Shown: positions 33,405-41,490 of the stretch, piece after piece
Layout of the letters: each line of letters begins with the position of its first letter
How positions within the stretch are numbered: position 1 is the stretch's first letter
DNA from: Nemertoderma westbladi
Taxonomy: Eukaryota > Xenacoelomorpha > Nemertodermatida > Nemertodermatidae
NCBI GenBank assembly: GCA_032718475.1
Contig: JAUCBJ010004875.1
Coordinates: 1 to 41,490 of the forward strand
DNA length: 41,490 nt
Reading direction: 5' to 3'
Program-made: the position numbers and the translations under genes
The notes under the pieces: model-generated
Told to the model about the DNA's origin: nothing
What the model saw: the letters and a program-made list of their open reading frames with translations, nothing else
Databases searched by the model: none

Positions 33405-34223
33405 TTAAAATATCTTGGTGGCTTTGGACCAACTGAAACGGTGATTATCATTTTCATTGATTATTGGCCCATCTATCTCTGCAGCAGGGACAGCGTCAAC
33501 TGACAAGTCTACCGAAAAAGGTATGTGATCGTCACCAGTACACTTATCATACAAAATATTCAGACTAGATATAGCCTCGTGGGTGTCTGCAGTTGTGACA
33601 CAATGGTCTAGCCACGACACAGTGTTCCAATAATTATCTACGTAAGTAAATCCCTCAACACTAAATATGTGACTTGATAAATTTAAATTAAATTCACTAC
33701 AGAAATCAACAAGGTGATTGCCAAAAAGACTTGTGGGGTCAGAAATATCCGAATTAAAATTCCCTAAAATAAATGTAGAAGTAGTATTTAATTCATCTAC
33801 TAAAGAACCACTAGCTCCTAATTTAAGTAAAAATTCTGGTTCGTTATCAGTTTTTTCATATGGTAAATAGACACATATAATTACGAATTTACGTTGATCG
33901 ATTGTAATTTCAATCCCACCCAACCAATCATAATCTAACTCTAAGGGTCTTACATACTTATCGAGGTGCGATTTCCAAAAAATTGCTACACCTCCTTTGT
34001 TACGACCATGACGTATACCAGTATTGTAGTCAGTCACAGCTGCTCCGGTTCCATGCATACCTGGGCAAATACTATTCAGCCAGCCAAGATCTTGTTTACT
34101 GAACCAAGTTTCTTGTAGGCAGATAATCTCATTATCCTGAAAAATATCTAAAACTGCAGGTTTTAAAAAACCCCTTTGACGATTATCAAATAACCCATTA
34201 CAGTTAAATGAAGCTAACTTCAT
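33405..34223 (-). CDS. LINE ORF2 apurinic-like endonuclease domain
   Basis: A 272-codon open frame starting MKLASFNCNGLFDNRQRGFL. Endonuclease/exonuclease/phosphatase fold motifs are visible: FNCNG at the start, ICLQETW (metal-binding Glu), GGVAIFW, VIICVYLP, GNFNSD where GDFN is usual, SWLDH and GDDHIPF at the end. In the family this domain nicks target DNA to prime reverse transcription. The Asp to Asn change in GDFN falls on a catalytic residue, so activity is doubtful even though the frame is open. The ATG lies 77 bp after the ORF1 stop, the usual tight ORF1-ORF2 spacing. Confidence 0.88.
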   Translation of the reverse strand: MKLASFNCNGLFDNRQRGFLKPAVLDIFQDNEIICLQETWFSKQDLGWLNSICPGMHGTGAAVTDYNTGIRHGRNKGGVAIFWKSHLDKYVRPLELDYDWLGGIEITIDQRKFVIICVYLPYEKTDNEPEFLLKLGASGSLVDELNTTSTFILGNFNSDISDPTSLFGNHLVDFCSEFNLNLSSHIFSVEGFTYVDNYWNTVSWLDHCVTTADTHEAISSLNILYDKCTGDDHIPFSVDLSVDAVPAAEIDGPIINENDNHRFSWSKATKIF

Positions 34224-34299
34224 ACAAGTCCATAACTCAGCGGAAAACCCCTTCCGATTTGTAATTAAACATCAGGTACATCAGCCAGCCTCTGTAGGC

Positions 34300-35374
34300 C
34301 TACGCCAGCCCGGCGAACCCTTTCTCCAGAGCACCGTCAGGCCAAAGATCTAGGTTTAAGAGAACCTGGGGCTCGGAGCTCAGGATCTATACTTTGAATG
34401 AGCTATAGTTGTCGTATCGTGTCTTAAGTTTTTCACATTTCAGTACGCTCGTGTCGTGGATGCCCATCTTCTTAGTCAGGTATCGTGTAAGGACATCAGG
34501 TTCAAGGTTAGGAGAAAAACGGGAAGCGAAGACGCATTGCGCTTGATTCGAAACTATTCCAATCAGGAACTCCTTGTGAGCTCCAGCACTGCCAGTTACG
34601 GTTGGTCGAGGCCTCCGTGTCCCGTTCCAGCCACCCGCTTGGAACCTGGCGGCTGGTGCCAGTCAGGAGGAACGAGGTACGGCCAACAATGCGGAAGAAT
34701 CACGATTAACGTTGCGGAGTCACCCTCCAACTCGTACTTGAGATGTCCAGGCGGATTCATGATGGATATCTCTATCAGAAACAAGAGAACCTGGGGCTCA
34801 GAGCTCAGGATCTTTACTTTGAATGAGCTATAGTTGTCGTATCGCATCTTAAGTTTTTCACATTTCAGTACGTTCGTGTCGTGTATACCCATCTTCTTAG
34901 TCAGGTATTGTGTAAGGACTTCAGGTTCGAGGTCAGGAGAAAAACAGGAACAAAGACGCGTTGCGCTTGATTCGAAACTATTCCAATCGGGAACTCCTCA
35001 TCAGCTCCAGTGCTGCCAGTTATGGTTGGTCGAGGCCTCCGTGTCCCGTTCCGGCCACCCGCTTGGAACCTGGCGGCTGGTGCCGGTCCAGAGGAACGAG
35101 GTACGGCCAACAATGCGGAAGAATCACGATTAACGTCGTGGAGTCGCCCTCCAACTCGTACTCGAGATGTCCAGGCGGATTCATGATGGATATCTCTATC
35201 AGAAACACCCTGTGGCGGATTCATTGCAGCAGAAGAAAACGATTGCGAAAGTGTTGGAAAATCACGATTATCAGAGGAAGGAACTAATCTCACTGTCCCA
35301 GATTCTATTTCATTCACACGACCAGATAACCCTCTAACCAGGCCCGTTAGGTGCTCTACAGATTCAGTGTGCAT
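34300..35374 (-). pseudogene. LINE ORF1 with internal 425-bp tandem duplication
   Basis: The N-terminal part (from MHTESVEHLTGLVRGLSGRV) looks like the end of a coiled coil, followed by a Pro, Gly and Arg-rich linker. The C-terminal part has LKCEKLKMRYDNYSSFKVKI and closes DLWPDGALEKGFAGLA before TAG (34300-34302); the W-P-x-G ending is typical of ORF1 of CR1-like LINEs, a nucleic-acid-binding protein. A 425-bp block is present twice (34359-34783 and 34784-35208), and the upstream copy has a frame break near 34905. The plus-strand open frames here are shadows. Confidence 0.75.
34359..35208. repeat. 425-bp tandem duplication inside LINE ORF1
   Basis: Both copies run from AGAGAACCTGGGGCTC to GGATATCTCTATCAGAAACA. 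They differ at roughly 5 percent of positions, so the duplication is older than the 172-bp one at 17454. Confidence 0.9.
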
Positions 35375-35437
35375 GGCAACAGTACTGCAGAGAAGTTTAA
35401 CATCTTCACTGTTTTGTTTCGCAGTCGAGAAAAGTTT

Positions 35438-35546
35438 TTGCGGTTCTAATGAGCATCATATTAATGTCGTAGGAGAAATAAAAGTTATCCATCACCAAAA
35501 TTGAGAAAAAGAGTCACTTGTGCCAAATAATAGATTCTGGTCATGT
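35438..35546 (+). repeat. 109-bp direct repeat, right copy
   Basis: Second copy of 26529-26637 (two differences). It continues directly into the outer part of the hAT-like right arm (35547-35835), which the left copy lacks, exactly as expected if the LINE split one arm. Confidence 0.85.
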
Positions 35547-35843
35547 GCCTGTGGCACTACTTCCCTTGGTCCCAAAATGAAAATTTTGGTATCTAACTAA
35601 GTTTGGACCCATTTGATCATATTTGATGCATGCAGGAAGTTCTTTCTTGAGTCATTGATCTTTCATCAATGTGTTGTATTGTTATAAATTTCATTATGGT
35701 GCATCGCGAAGGCTCAAAATTTCAACCGTGAAGATATAGACGAAATTTTTTTTTATTTATTTTTTTACCATTTGGCAACTTTTGTGCACCGGTAGAACAA
35801 TGAAATCGAAAAAAAGTAAAAAACGCACCACCCTATTGAATAT

Positions 35844-36295
35844 GTGTTCGAAAATTTAAAGATTTATCTAGCAGAAAAAAACAGGTTCAAACAATAAATT
35901 TATAAAATTGACATATTTCAAAATTTAGTGCTGGCACCAAAATTTGGCACCCGCCGAAAAAAGAAAGTTGGAAATTTCTAAATTAATTTATATTAATTCC
36001 ATCTAATTTCAAACACCAAAAAAACCGATGCAAATCAAAAATAGAGATAATACAATTAATATTTAATGAAATGTAATTTTCAAAAAACGTCTCAAAATAG
36101 TGCCAAAAGTAGGGTTCAAAAATGGTTCTATAACTCGAAAACTACCCAATATTTTTGAAAACAGTTTGCACTACTAGGAAGACAATAGATTTTTAGGAAA
36201 AGTCTTAAAATTTCAGATTCCCAACTGCGTTTGTTTCAGAATTATAATAAGAAAACCACGGGGGGGGGGTCATATTGACCCCCCGGGTTTAATAG
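35844..36295. other. AT-rich DNA, a small G/C hairpin
   Basis: No gene. GGGGGGTCA, TAT, TGACCCCCC (36264-36284) is a perfect inverted repeat just before a LINE scrap. Confidence 0.6.
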
Positions 36296-36490
36296 GGTTA
36301 AGAAATTCATGGGTTGTCCACCTGGCTTACTTTCTCCATGAGGCTGATAAAGCACAGGAATGTGCACAGGCTGATCCCCACAGGGAAAGCAATGTCCTGC
36401 AACGTTGAGGCATCTTTGCCCAGCAGCCCAAGTCTCAAGCTTGGTGGGACCAATGGGATACCTCCAATATTATATAATGTTATAATGTTA
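36296..36490 (-). pseudogene. Second scrap of the RTE-like LINE C-terminus
   Basis: Collinear with 20165-20335: both have CATGGGCTGTCCACC or CATGGGTTGTCCACC, CTCCATGAGGCT, AAAGCAATGTCCTGCAA and AATGGGATACCTCCAAT-type stretches. It is the minus-strand end of the same LINE family, with stops. 36660-36815 ends in a (TAA)n tract and may be another 3' end, of unknown family. Confidence 0.75.
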
Positions 36491-37207
36491 TATATTTATG
36501 GTCTGACAAAAATGTCCCTTTTCTCGTGGCCAGCCACATATATTTGTGCTGCAATTTGGTGCCACCAAACTAGAAACTTATAGGGCCTATTAAGTACTGT
36601 AGTTTACCGAGGTGTACAGTTCGTATAGTTTAATTTAAATCTACTGTATTAAAGTTAATTGTGTGTGTTACATAGGTACTACTGTAGATCTGGAGAGTCT
36701 ACTGACGCTTATTGCCGCCATCCAATCATCAGCTGGGTTGGGTACTGAACTCCGCGCTGCCTCCAAATTTTACTTTGGAGTTTCAGGCAATAAAATAATA
36801 ATAATAATTATTATTATAATGTTAACTATAATTTTAATGTATAGTATATTTTAATTTAATTATGCAATCCGCAGTTTTACTATTTACCCTGTTGGGGGTG
36901 TAGACGTAGAGGCTAAATATATAATTGTACAAACCCCAATTTACCACGGTATTGGTAGTGGTAATAAATGAAAGGCACGGGGGTGTCCTTCGTTGTTCCC
37001 ACAAGCATGTCCCCCCACATTTGTCAACCACAAGTAGCCATCCCCTGTCTCCATCACAGCCTCCATAATTTCGGTTTATGAAGAAGTGTCGGCTAAATGA
37101 ATTCAAAATTTGTCAATTAATTATATTAAAAAATTGAAATAATTAGTATTTTGTTATTATTCATAAGTTTTAAAAACTGCAAGTTATGATGCAGTAAGTT
37201 ATGTTAT
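36491..37207. other. No gene; possible 3' end of an unidentified retroelement
   Basis: A moderately GC-rich stretch (36680-36785) ends in AATAAAATAATAATAATAAT, as non-LTR element tails do. 36830-37207 is AT-rich and unremarkable up to the LTR. Confidence 0.4.
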
Positions 37208-37366
37208 TGTAGCGTCCACTCGATGGCTTACCTATCGTTCGGACACTTAACTCGTTTCCTTGAGTATTACGTATTCTAGAACATATAAAACACAACAATG
37301 TTTAACAATAATAAAATAGCTCACTAGTACGTTAGTTATTTATATGTGGCATTTACATCCCCCACA
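37208..37366 (+). repeat. 5' LTR of element 2
   Basis: TGTAGCGTCCACTCGATGGC to CATCCCCCACA, with TG and CA ends. ACATATAAAACAC near 37280 is a likely TATA box. The partner LTR is beyond the window, so the borders rest on the primer site and the terminal dinucleotides. Confidence 0.75.
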
Positions 37367-37367
37367 T

Positions 37368-37385
37368 TGGTGACCCGGACGTTAG
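37368..37385 (+). promoter_or_regulatory. Primer binding site of element 2
   Basis: TGGTGACCCGGACGTTAG starts one base after the LTR. TGGTGACCC is a common primer site in animal Gypsy elements; CsRn1-type elements are reported to use tRNA-Trp, but I have not matched the tRNA. Confidence 0.75.
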
Positions 37386-37437
37386 ATTAATTACCTAACT
37401 TAATAATATGATATTAATATGATATCACATTAATGAG

Positions 37438-38249
37438 GCGGCAGCCGGTGCATTCGACTATGGACCTTTGGCACATGAGCTCCATGCCCTTCAACTCGGA
37501 AATCCACTGGTCAATGCTGCTCCTGCCATATCAACAGTCGCTGTGAAACTCCCTTCTTTCCGGACCGCGCAACCCGAGGTTTGGTTCAAGCAAGTGGAAG
37601 CTCAGTTAGATTTAAAAGGAATTACGGCAGACCTGTAATCCAGGCCCTTGATAACACCGTAGCAACTGAAATTGGTGCGTTCATCTTGAACCCACCAGAA
37701 GCTAACAGATATGAAGCTCTGAAAACTATACTCCTCAAAACTTATGGGCTTACAGAACAACAAAAGGGAGCCAAGTTACTAGCAATCAATGGCCTGGGTG
37801 ATCGCCACCCATCTTCTCTACTGCGATACATGGCTACGTTAGTTCCTGCTGACACCTACAGGGGGTATACATTCCGTAGTCTAGTCCGCATAGCCCTGGC
37901 CAGAGACCCTCCTACGGACATTGAAGATCTTGCATTTGCCGCTGACTCTATCATAGAGGCCCAAGGTCCAACTCATTATCGTGGTATAGCTGCAGTGGAA
38001 GTTGATGCCATAGGTAGACAACAGAAACGCACCCAACAGAAACGCACCCAACAGCGTCAGAGCAAAAGGAATGCACCTCCCACTCAACTACCTCGTGTAA
38101 ACCGCCGATCCACCACTCGCTGTGCCAATCACCAGCGTTATGGCACGCATACCTGGGCTTGCTGCACTATGCTCCCTGGTTCCACTTGCGACATGGCACA
38201 CATCACAGTACCCAGACCTTCGGGAAACGCCACTGCCGACGCCCAGTAG
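37438..38249 (+). pseudogene. gag: Element 2 gag, one frame break
   Basis: The first piece (37438 to about 37630) reads AAGAFDYGPLAHELHALQLG, then VKLPSFRTAQPEVWFKQVEA and ends at a stop. The second piece, one frame back, resumes VIQALDNTVATEIGAFILNP (capsid region), continues to the zinc motif [15 protein letters not shown] and stops at TAG 38247-38249. A few codons appear lost at the break, so it is a deletion. No in-frame ATG precedes the first piece, so the start is uncertain. The last Cys of the expected CHCC box is not at its usual spacing. The pol frame overlaps the end of gag by at least 90 bp. Confidence 0.8.
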
Positions 38250-39370
38250 CCGTCCAGGCCGTCGGCAACAAACCCAAACAGAAAGATGGCATGAAAACAA
38301 TGACAGTCTGGGACCGCAAGACCGGACGTCAGTTTCTTGTCGACTGCGGTGCCGATGAGTCCGTCATCCCAGCATCAAGACTCGATCATTCACGTACTCA
38401 AACTACACCTCTCATTGCTGCTAATGGCTCACACATCTCAGCATGGGGTACGACAACAATTGCCCTCGAACTGGGCAACCAAACCTTCGTCCAACATTTC
38501 AACATTGCTGATGTACAACAACCAATCCTTGGTGCAGATTTCTTCATAGCTAATAATCTGGCCATCGATATGGCCAATCGGCGTTTAATTGACCTAGAGA
38601 CATACGCTACAATACTGGCAGGATCAACATCAGTGATAGGAAATATCAATGGGCTCCATAAACCCAGAGAGGATAATGTCAACCTCGCTTCCATCCTCGA
38701 TGAGTTCCCTGAACTCCTAATCCCACGTTTCCATGCCTCTGCTCCAAACTTACATGGTGTTGAACACCACCTCCCCACTAATGGCCCACCCATTTTCGCC
38801 CACGCGAGACGTCTTCATGCCGACCAGCTGGAGGTAGCCCAAGCTGAATTTAAGAAAATGGAAGACTTGGGAATCATCCGTCGCAGCAATTCTGCTTGGG
38901 CCACACCACTACATGTTGTACCCAAACCTGATGGTGGTTGGCGCCCATGTGGCGATTACCGACGCCTCAATGCAGCCACAAAAGATGACAAATACCCGAT
39001 ACCACATATCGGTGACTTCAACACCAATCTGAATGGGAAAACTATATTCTCAAAGATTGACTTGGCGAAAGGCTACCATCAAATCCCTATGACTGAAGCC
39101 GATATTTGTAAGACAGCCATTATCACCCCATTTGGCTTGTGGGAATTTCTTCGAATGCCCTTTGGTCTGAAGAATGCGGCTCAATCGTTTCAACGGCTGA
39201 TGGATACCATCCTTCGAGGGATTCCATGTATATTCATATATGTGGATGACATCCTGGTAGCTAGTAGCAACCGCACTGAACATGCTTCTCACTTGAGAGA
39301 GGTTTTCTCGGCACTGTCCTCGCAACGGCATGGTCATCCAGCGCCCCAAATGTGTATTCGGTGTCAATGA
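38159..39370 (+). CDS. pol: Element 2 pol, first part: protease and reverse transcriptase
   Basis: 403 open codons in the -1 frame; translation would really enter at the frameshift site, about codon 21. Protease: [15 protein letters not shown], catalytic Asp at residue 62, with Cys where Thr or Ser is normal. Reverse transcriptase: [20 protein letters not shown] (251-270), [12 protein letters not shown] with D301, [17 protein letters not shown] (333-349) and the catalytic YVDD (361-364). The frame ends prematurely after SALSSQRHG because of an apparent one-base insertion near 39322; the next open frame continues the same domain. The polymerase active site itself is intact. Confidence 0.92.
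   Translation: MLHYAPWFHLRHGTHHSTQTFGKRHCRRPVAVQAVGNKPKQKDGMKTMTVWDRKTGRQFLVDCGADESVIPASRLDHSRTQTTPLIAANGSHISAWGTTTIALELGNQTFVQHFNIADVQQPILGADFFIANNLAIDMANRRLIDLETYATILAGSTSVIGNINGLHKPREDNVNLASILDEFPELLIPRFHASAPNLHGVEHHLPTNGPPIFAHARRLHADQLEVAQAEFKKMEDLGIIRRSNSAWATPLHVVPKPDGGWRPCGDYRRLNAATKDDKYPIPHIGDFNTNLNGKTIFSKIDLAKGYHQIPMTEADICKTAIITPFGLWEFLRMPFGLKNAAQSFQRLMDTILRGIPCIFIYVDDILVASSNRTEHASHLREVFSALSSQRHGHPAPQMCIRCQ
38222..38267 (+). promoter_or_regulatory. Predicted -1 ribosomal frameshift signal, gag to pol
   Basis: Slippery heptamer GGGAAAC at 38222-38228, in register with gag as G GGA AAC. A 5-nt spacer (GCCAC) follows, then the stem TGCCGAC (38234-38240) with GTCGGCA (38261-38267) around a 20-nt loop. 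The gag stop TAG (38247-38249) lies in the loop. Slipping back one base enters the protease frame at FGKRHCRRP. The same heptamer is known to work in some retroviral gag-pro junctions. A pseudoknot is possible but was not modelled. Confidence 0.8.
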
Positions 39371-41450
39371 GCTCACCTTCCTGGGCCATAAAGTCACTTC
39401 AACTGGCATCACCCCCCTACCTGAACGTGTTGAAGCTGTTACTAATTTCCCTGTACCCGTTGACAAACATCAGCTGCAAAGATTCTTAGGCATGATCAAT
39501 TATTACCACCGGTTTATGCCCAACCTCGCTGCCCGCCTCCACCCACTTCACAACGCAACTAAAGGGAAAGGCAGACCCATTATCTGGACTGAAGCATGTC
39601 AATCATCATTCGAGGAAGCTAAATCTGCCCTTGCCAATGCAGCTATGCTACACCATCCCAATCCTAGCTTTAAGTATTCGGTATCCGTTGATGCCTCGGA
39701 CATGGCAGTAGGTGGTTCACTAGATCAGCTCGATAACAATGTTTGGCGCCCATTGGCCTTCTTTTCTAAGAAGCTAACCAACGCTGAGAAGAAGTACTCT
39801 GCCTTCGACAGGGAACTGCTTGCTGCCTACTTAGGAATCAAACATTTCCGGAACTATATCGAAGGACGGCAATTTACATTGTTTACAGACCATAAGCCCT
39901 TAGTTGCTGCAATGACTGGCACCGCCGATCGCACCCCCCGCCAAACTCGCCACCTTTCCTTCATTGCCGAGTTCACTACAGATGTCCAACACATTAAGGG
40001 AACCTCCAATGTCGTAGCAGACACACTATCACGTGCCCCTGTTGAGTCCAATGAGCCCAACACCAGATCAGGTACAACAGTGTCAGCTATTCTAACTCCT
40101 ACAATCGAATACGCACAGTTGGCTTCAGACCAGGCTACATCCAAAGAAATCGAAGCTTATCGCACAAGCACTGCTGTCACTTCACTCAATCTCGAAGACC
40201 TTGCCTATAATGGCTACTCTATCTTATGTGACACTGCCACTGGAAAGGCCAGACCAGTCATACCTGCCAATTGGACAAAACGAATATTTGAGGCTATCCA
40301 TGGCCTTTCTCACACTGGTTACCGTCCCACATACCGTGCAATAGCGAAACGATTTGTTTGGCATGGGATGAAATCAGATATCCGCAACTGGTGTCGCTCC
40401 TGTCACCCGTGTCAAGTCTCTAAGGTCAGCCAACACATACACACCCCCTTAGAATCCCGCCCCCCACCGGAACGGCGCTTTGGATCTCTTCATGTAGACC
40501 TTGTGGGGCCCCTTCCCATCTCTGAGAAAATGTGCTACCTGTTTACAATAGTAGATCGCTATACCAGGTGGCCAGAAGCTATTCCAATTCCAGACTCCAC
40601 AACTGAAACTTGCATTCGTGGCTTTCTACGCACATGGGTGGCACGGTTCGGTATCCCAGGGGACCTCACATCCGACAGAGGCCCACAGTTCACATCACAC
40701 CTTTGGGCCGAGTTACAACGTCTCTTGGGAGTATCAGCCAACAACACTACCGCATATCACCCACAAGCCAACGGTATGGTTGAACGATTTCACCGTCAAC
40801 TAAAGGCGTCACTTAAGGCGCGCATGACAGGACCCAACTGGATGGACCACCTACCCATGGTTATGCTCGGCATCCGCACAGCCTGGAAGGAAGACGCAGA
40901 CTGTTCTCCAGCTGATTTAGTATATGGGACTTCCCTACACATTCCAGGTGAATTCTTCAAGACTGATAGGAACTCAGACCTCCAACCAAGTTTCTTAAGC
41001 GGTCTACAAGATGCCATGCGCTTAGCAAAGCCTCCCCCAACTAATTACCACGGCCAACGTGCAGCATCAGTTCCAGATAACTTAGCATCAACTGGTTTCG
41101 TTTATATACGAGTCGACAGCCACAAACACCCACTTCAGCAACCCTACACTGGCCCCCACCGCATTCTTGGGGTCAACGCCAAGCATTACACAATAGACTG
41201 CAATGGTAAAGCTGTAAACGTATCTATAGACCGGTTAAAAACTGCATACACTGACACTGGTTGCGCAAGCACGACAACACAACGAGCATCACCAACAACA
41301 ATGCGCACTTCTACAACACAAGCGATGGGATCACCTCCTCTTGTTGACTACTCATTGGAACCAGAACCCGACCCCATGTCGTACATACCCCCCATGTGCC
41401 GAACCAGAAGTGGAAGATTAAGTAAACCTCCAACTCGTTTGATCTTGTAA
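39330..41450 (+). CDS. pol: Element 2 pol, second part: RT end, RNase H, integrase
   Basis: 706 open codons. Residues 1-75 finish the reverse transcriptase ([32 protein letters not shown]). RNase H has D121, E162, D187 and D231 ([28 protein letters not shown]). Integrase has the zinc domain H324, H328, C358, C361 and catalytic D390, D449, E485, with 35 residues between the last two. The C-terminal part is Thr, Pro and Ser-rich and ends [14 protein letters not shown] before TAA, without a chromodomain. It is one frame ahead of the 38159 frame, the result of the indel near 39322. Apart from that break nothing looks damaged. Confidence 0.93.
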   Translation: MVIQRPKCVFGVNELTFLGHKVTSTGITPLPERVEAVTNFPVPVDKHQLQRFLGMINYYHRFMPNLAARLHPLHNATKGKGRPIIWTEACQSSFEEAKSALANAAMLHHPNPSFKYSVSVDASDMAVGGSLDQLDNNVWRPLAFFSKKLTNAEKKYSAFDRELLAAYLGIKHFRNYIEGRQFTLFTDHKPLVAAMTGTADRTPRQTRHLSFIAEFTTDVQHIKGTSNVVADTLSRAPVESNEPNTRSGTTVSAILTPTIEYAQLASDQATSKEIEAYRTSTAVTSLNLEDLAYNGYSILCDTATGKARPVIPANWTKRIFEAIHGLSHTGYRPTYRAIAKRFVWHGMKSDIRNWCRSCHPCQVSKVSQHIHTPLESRPPPERRFGSLHVDLVGPLPISEKMCYLFTIVDRYTRWPEAIPIPDSTTETCIRGFLRTWVARFGIPGDLTSDRGPQFTSHLWAELQRLLGVSANNTTAYHPQANGMVERFHRQLKASLKARMTGPNWMDHLPMVMLGIRTAWKEDADCSPADLVYGTSLHIPGEFFKTDRNSDLQPSFLSGLQDAMRLAKPPPTNYHGQRAASVPDNLASTGFVYIRVDSHKHPLQQPYTGPHRILGVNAKHYTIDCNGKAVNVSIDRLKTAYTDTGCASTTTQRASPTTMRTSTTQAMGSPPLVDYSLEPEPDPMSYIPPMCRTRSGRLSKPPTRLIL

Positions 41451-41490
41451 CTCGACTCACTGTTAATTCTCAACTAGAACACATCAATGA

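Larger units (their letters stand above)
26638..35437 (-). mobile_element. CR1-like LINE, itself split by a Gypsy LTR element
   Basis: Reading the minus strand from 35437: ORF1 (to 34300), ORF2 endonuclease (34223-33405), reverse transcriptase (33161-32117), the foreign LTR element (32116-27155), then the ORF2 C-terminus (27154-26935) and 3' UTR to 26638. The 5' end is truncated within ORF1. Part of the polymerase (thumb to C-terminal region, a few hundred bases) is missing next to the truncated 3' LTR. EN plus RT order and the ORF1 closing motif fit the CR1 group. Every frame is broken, so it is a dead copy. Confidence 0.85.
25537..35835. mobile_element. Foldback hAT-like element, interrupted by a nested insertion
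   Basis: The left terminus TAGGGCGGTGCGTTTTTTAC (25537) mirrors the right terminus ending CGCACCACCCTA (35835), and both are flanked by the identical octamer TTGAATAT (25529-25536 and 35836-35843). An 8-bp duplication and YAGGG termini are hallmarks of the hAT superfamily. Left out the insert (26638-35546 with one repeat copy) and the element is about 1.39 kb of two arms of about 690 bp each, inverted and roughly 85-90 percent alike (for example TTTCGATTTCATTGTTCTAC and GCATGCATCAAAT in both arms). No transposase frame is visible. The interior resembles the subterminal part of the transposon at 13471. Confidence 0.88.
37208..41490 (+). mobile_element. Ty3/Gypsy LTR retrotransposon (element 2), CsRn1/Kabuki-like, runs off the window
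   Basis: 159-bp 5' LTR, primer site, gag, -1 frameshift signal, and pol with protease, reverse transcriptase, RNase H and integrase, ending 40 bp before the window edge; the 3' LTR lies outside. The gag zinc motif begins C-x2-H-x9-C, like the CHCC box reported for the CsRn1 clade, and the primer site resembles that clade's. Gag is broken near 37630 and pol near 39322. It is unrelated to element 1 in LTR, primer site, frame organisation and base composition. Confidence 0.88.

Noticed and set aside
34456-35287. Plus-strand open frames of 108-125 codons
   Set aside because: Shadows of the LINE ORF1, which reads on the minus strand with recognisable motifs.
36663-36854. 63-residue open frame ending in poly-isoleucine
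   Set aside because: The isoleucine run is a (TAA/ATA)n tract typical of a retroelement tail; no protein family.

Overview
The window is animal nuclear DNA. It has spliced exons with GT-AG borders, non-LTR and LTR retrotransposons, DNA transposons, long minisatellites and homopolymer C/G tracts in an AT-rich background. The recurring word TAGGCCTA (for example near 8427, 13976, 21211, 22903 and 34296) and the repeat types hint at a marine invertebrate, perhaps an echinoderm or other ambulacrarian. That is a low-confidence inference.

Layout. 1-4790 is one large minisatellite (monomers of about 30 and 32 bp, about 150 copies) with higher-order structure, followed by decayed copies and a second small minisatellite. 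5950-9307 is a TTAA-flanked DNA element whose core is a 146-147 bp tandem array; each unit carries a CTCF-like core. 11116-22696 holds the only host gene I can support. It has five exons with compatible splice phases and encodes a glycosylated, cysteine-containing ectodomain with one C-terminal membrane span; I do not recognise the family. Its introns contain a decayed DNA transposon (13471-16500) enclosing the remains of a large uncharacterised transposase-like gene, a perfect 172-bp tandem duplication, a TTAA foldback MITE, a 30-bp minisatellite, and two LINE fragments.

22697-25528 is intergenic, with LINE C-terminal fragments on the minus strand. 25537-35843 is a three-layer nest. A foldback hAT-like element with an exact 8-bp target duplication is interrupted by a CR1-like LINE (minus strand) flanked by 109-bp direct repeats. 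That LINE is in turn interrupted by a GC-rich Ty3/Gypsy element (27155-32116) whose 3' LTR is truncated. 37208 to the window end is a second, unrelated Ty3/Gypsy element, CsRn1/Kabuki-like, with a 159-bp 5' LTR. Its gag and pol are joined by a textbook -1 frameshift signal (GGGAAAC, 5-nt spacer, 7-bp stem).

The most notable points are the nested insertion with a very long putative target duplication, the -1 frameshift cassette, the physical link between an uncharacterised multicopy gene family and terminal inverted repeats, and the transposon-borne array of CTCF-like sites. All assignments were made by eye from sequence and from memory of families; no database search was run.
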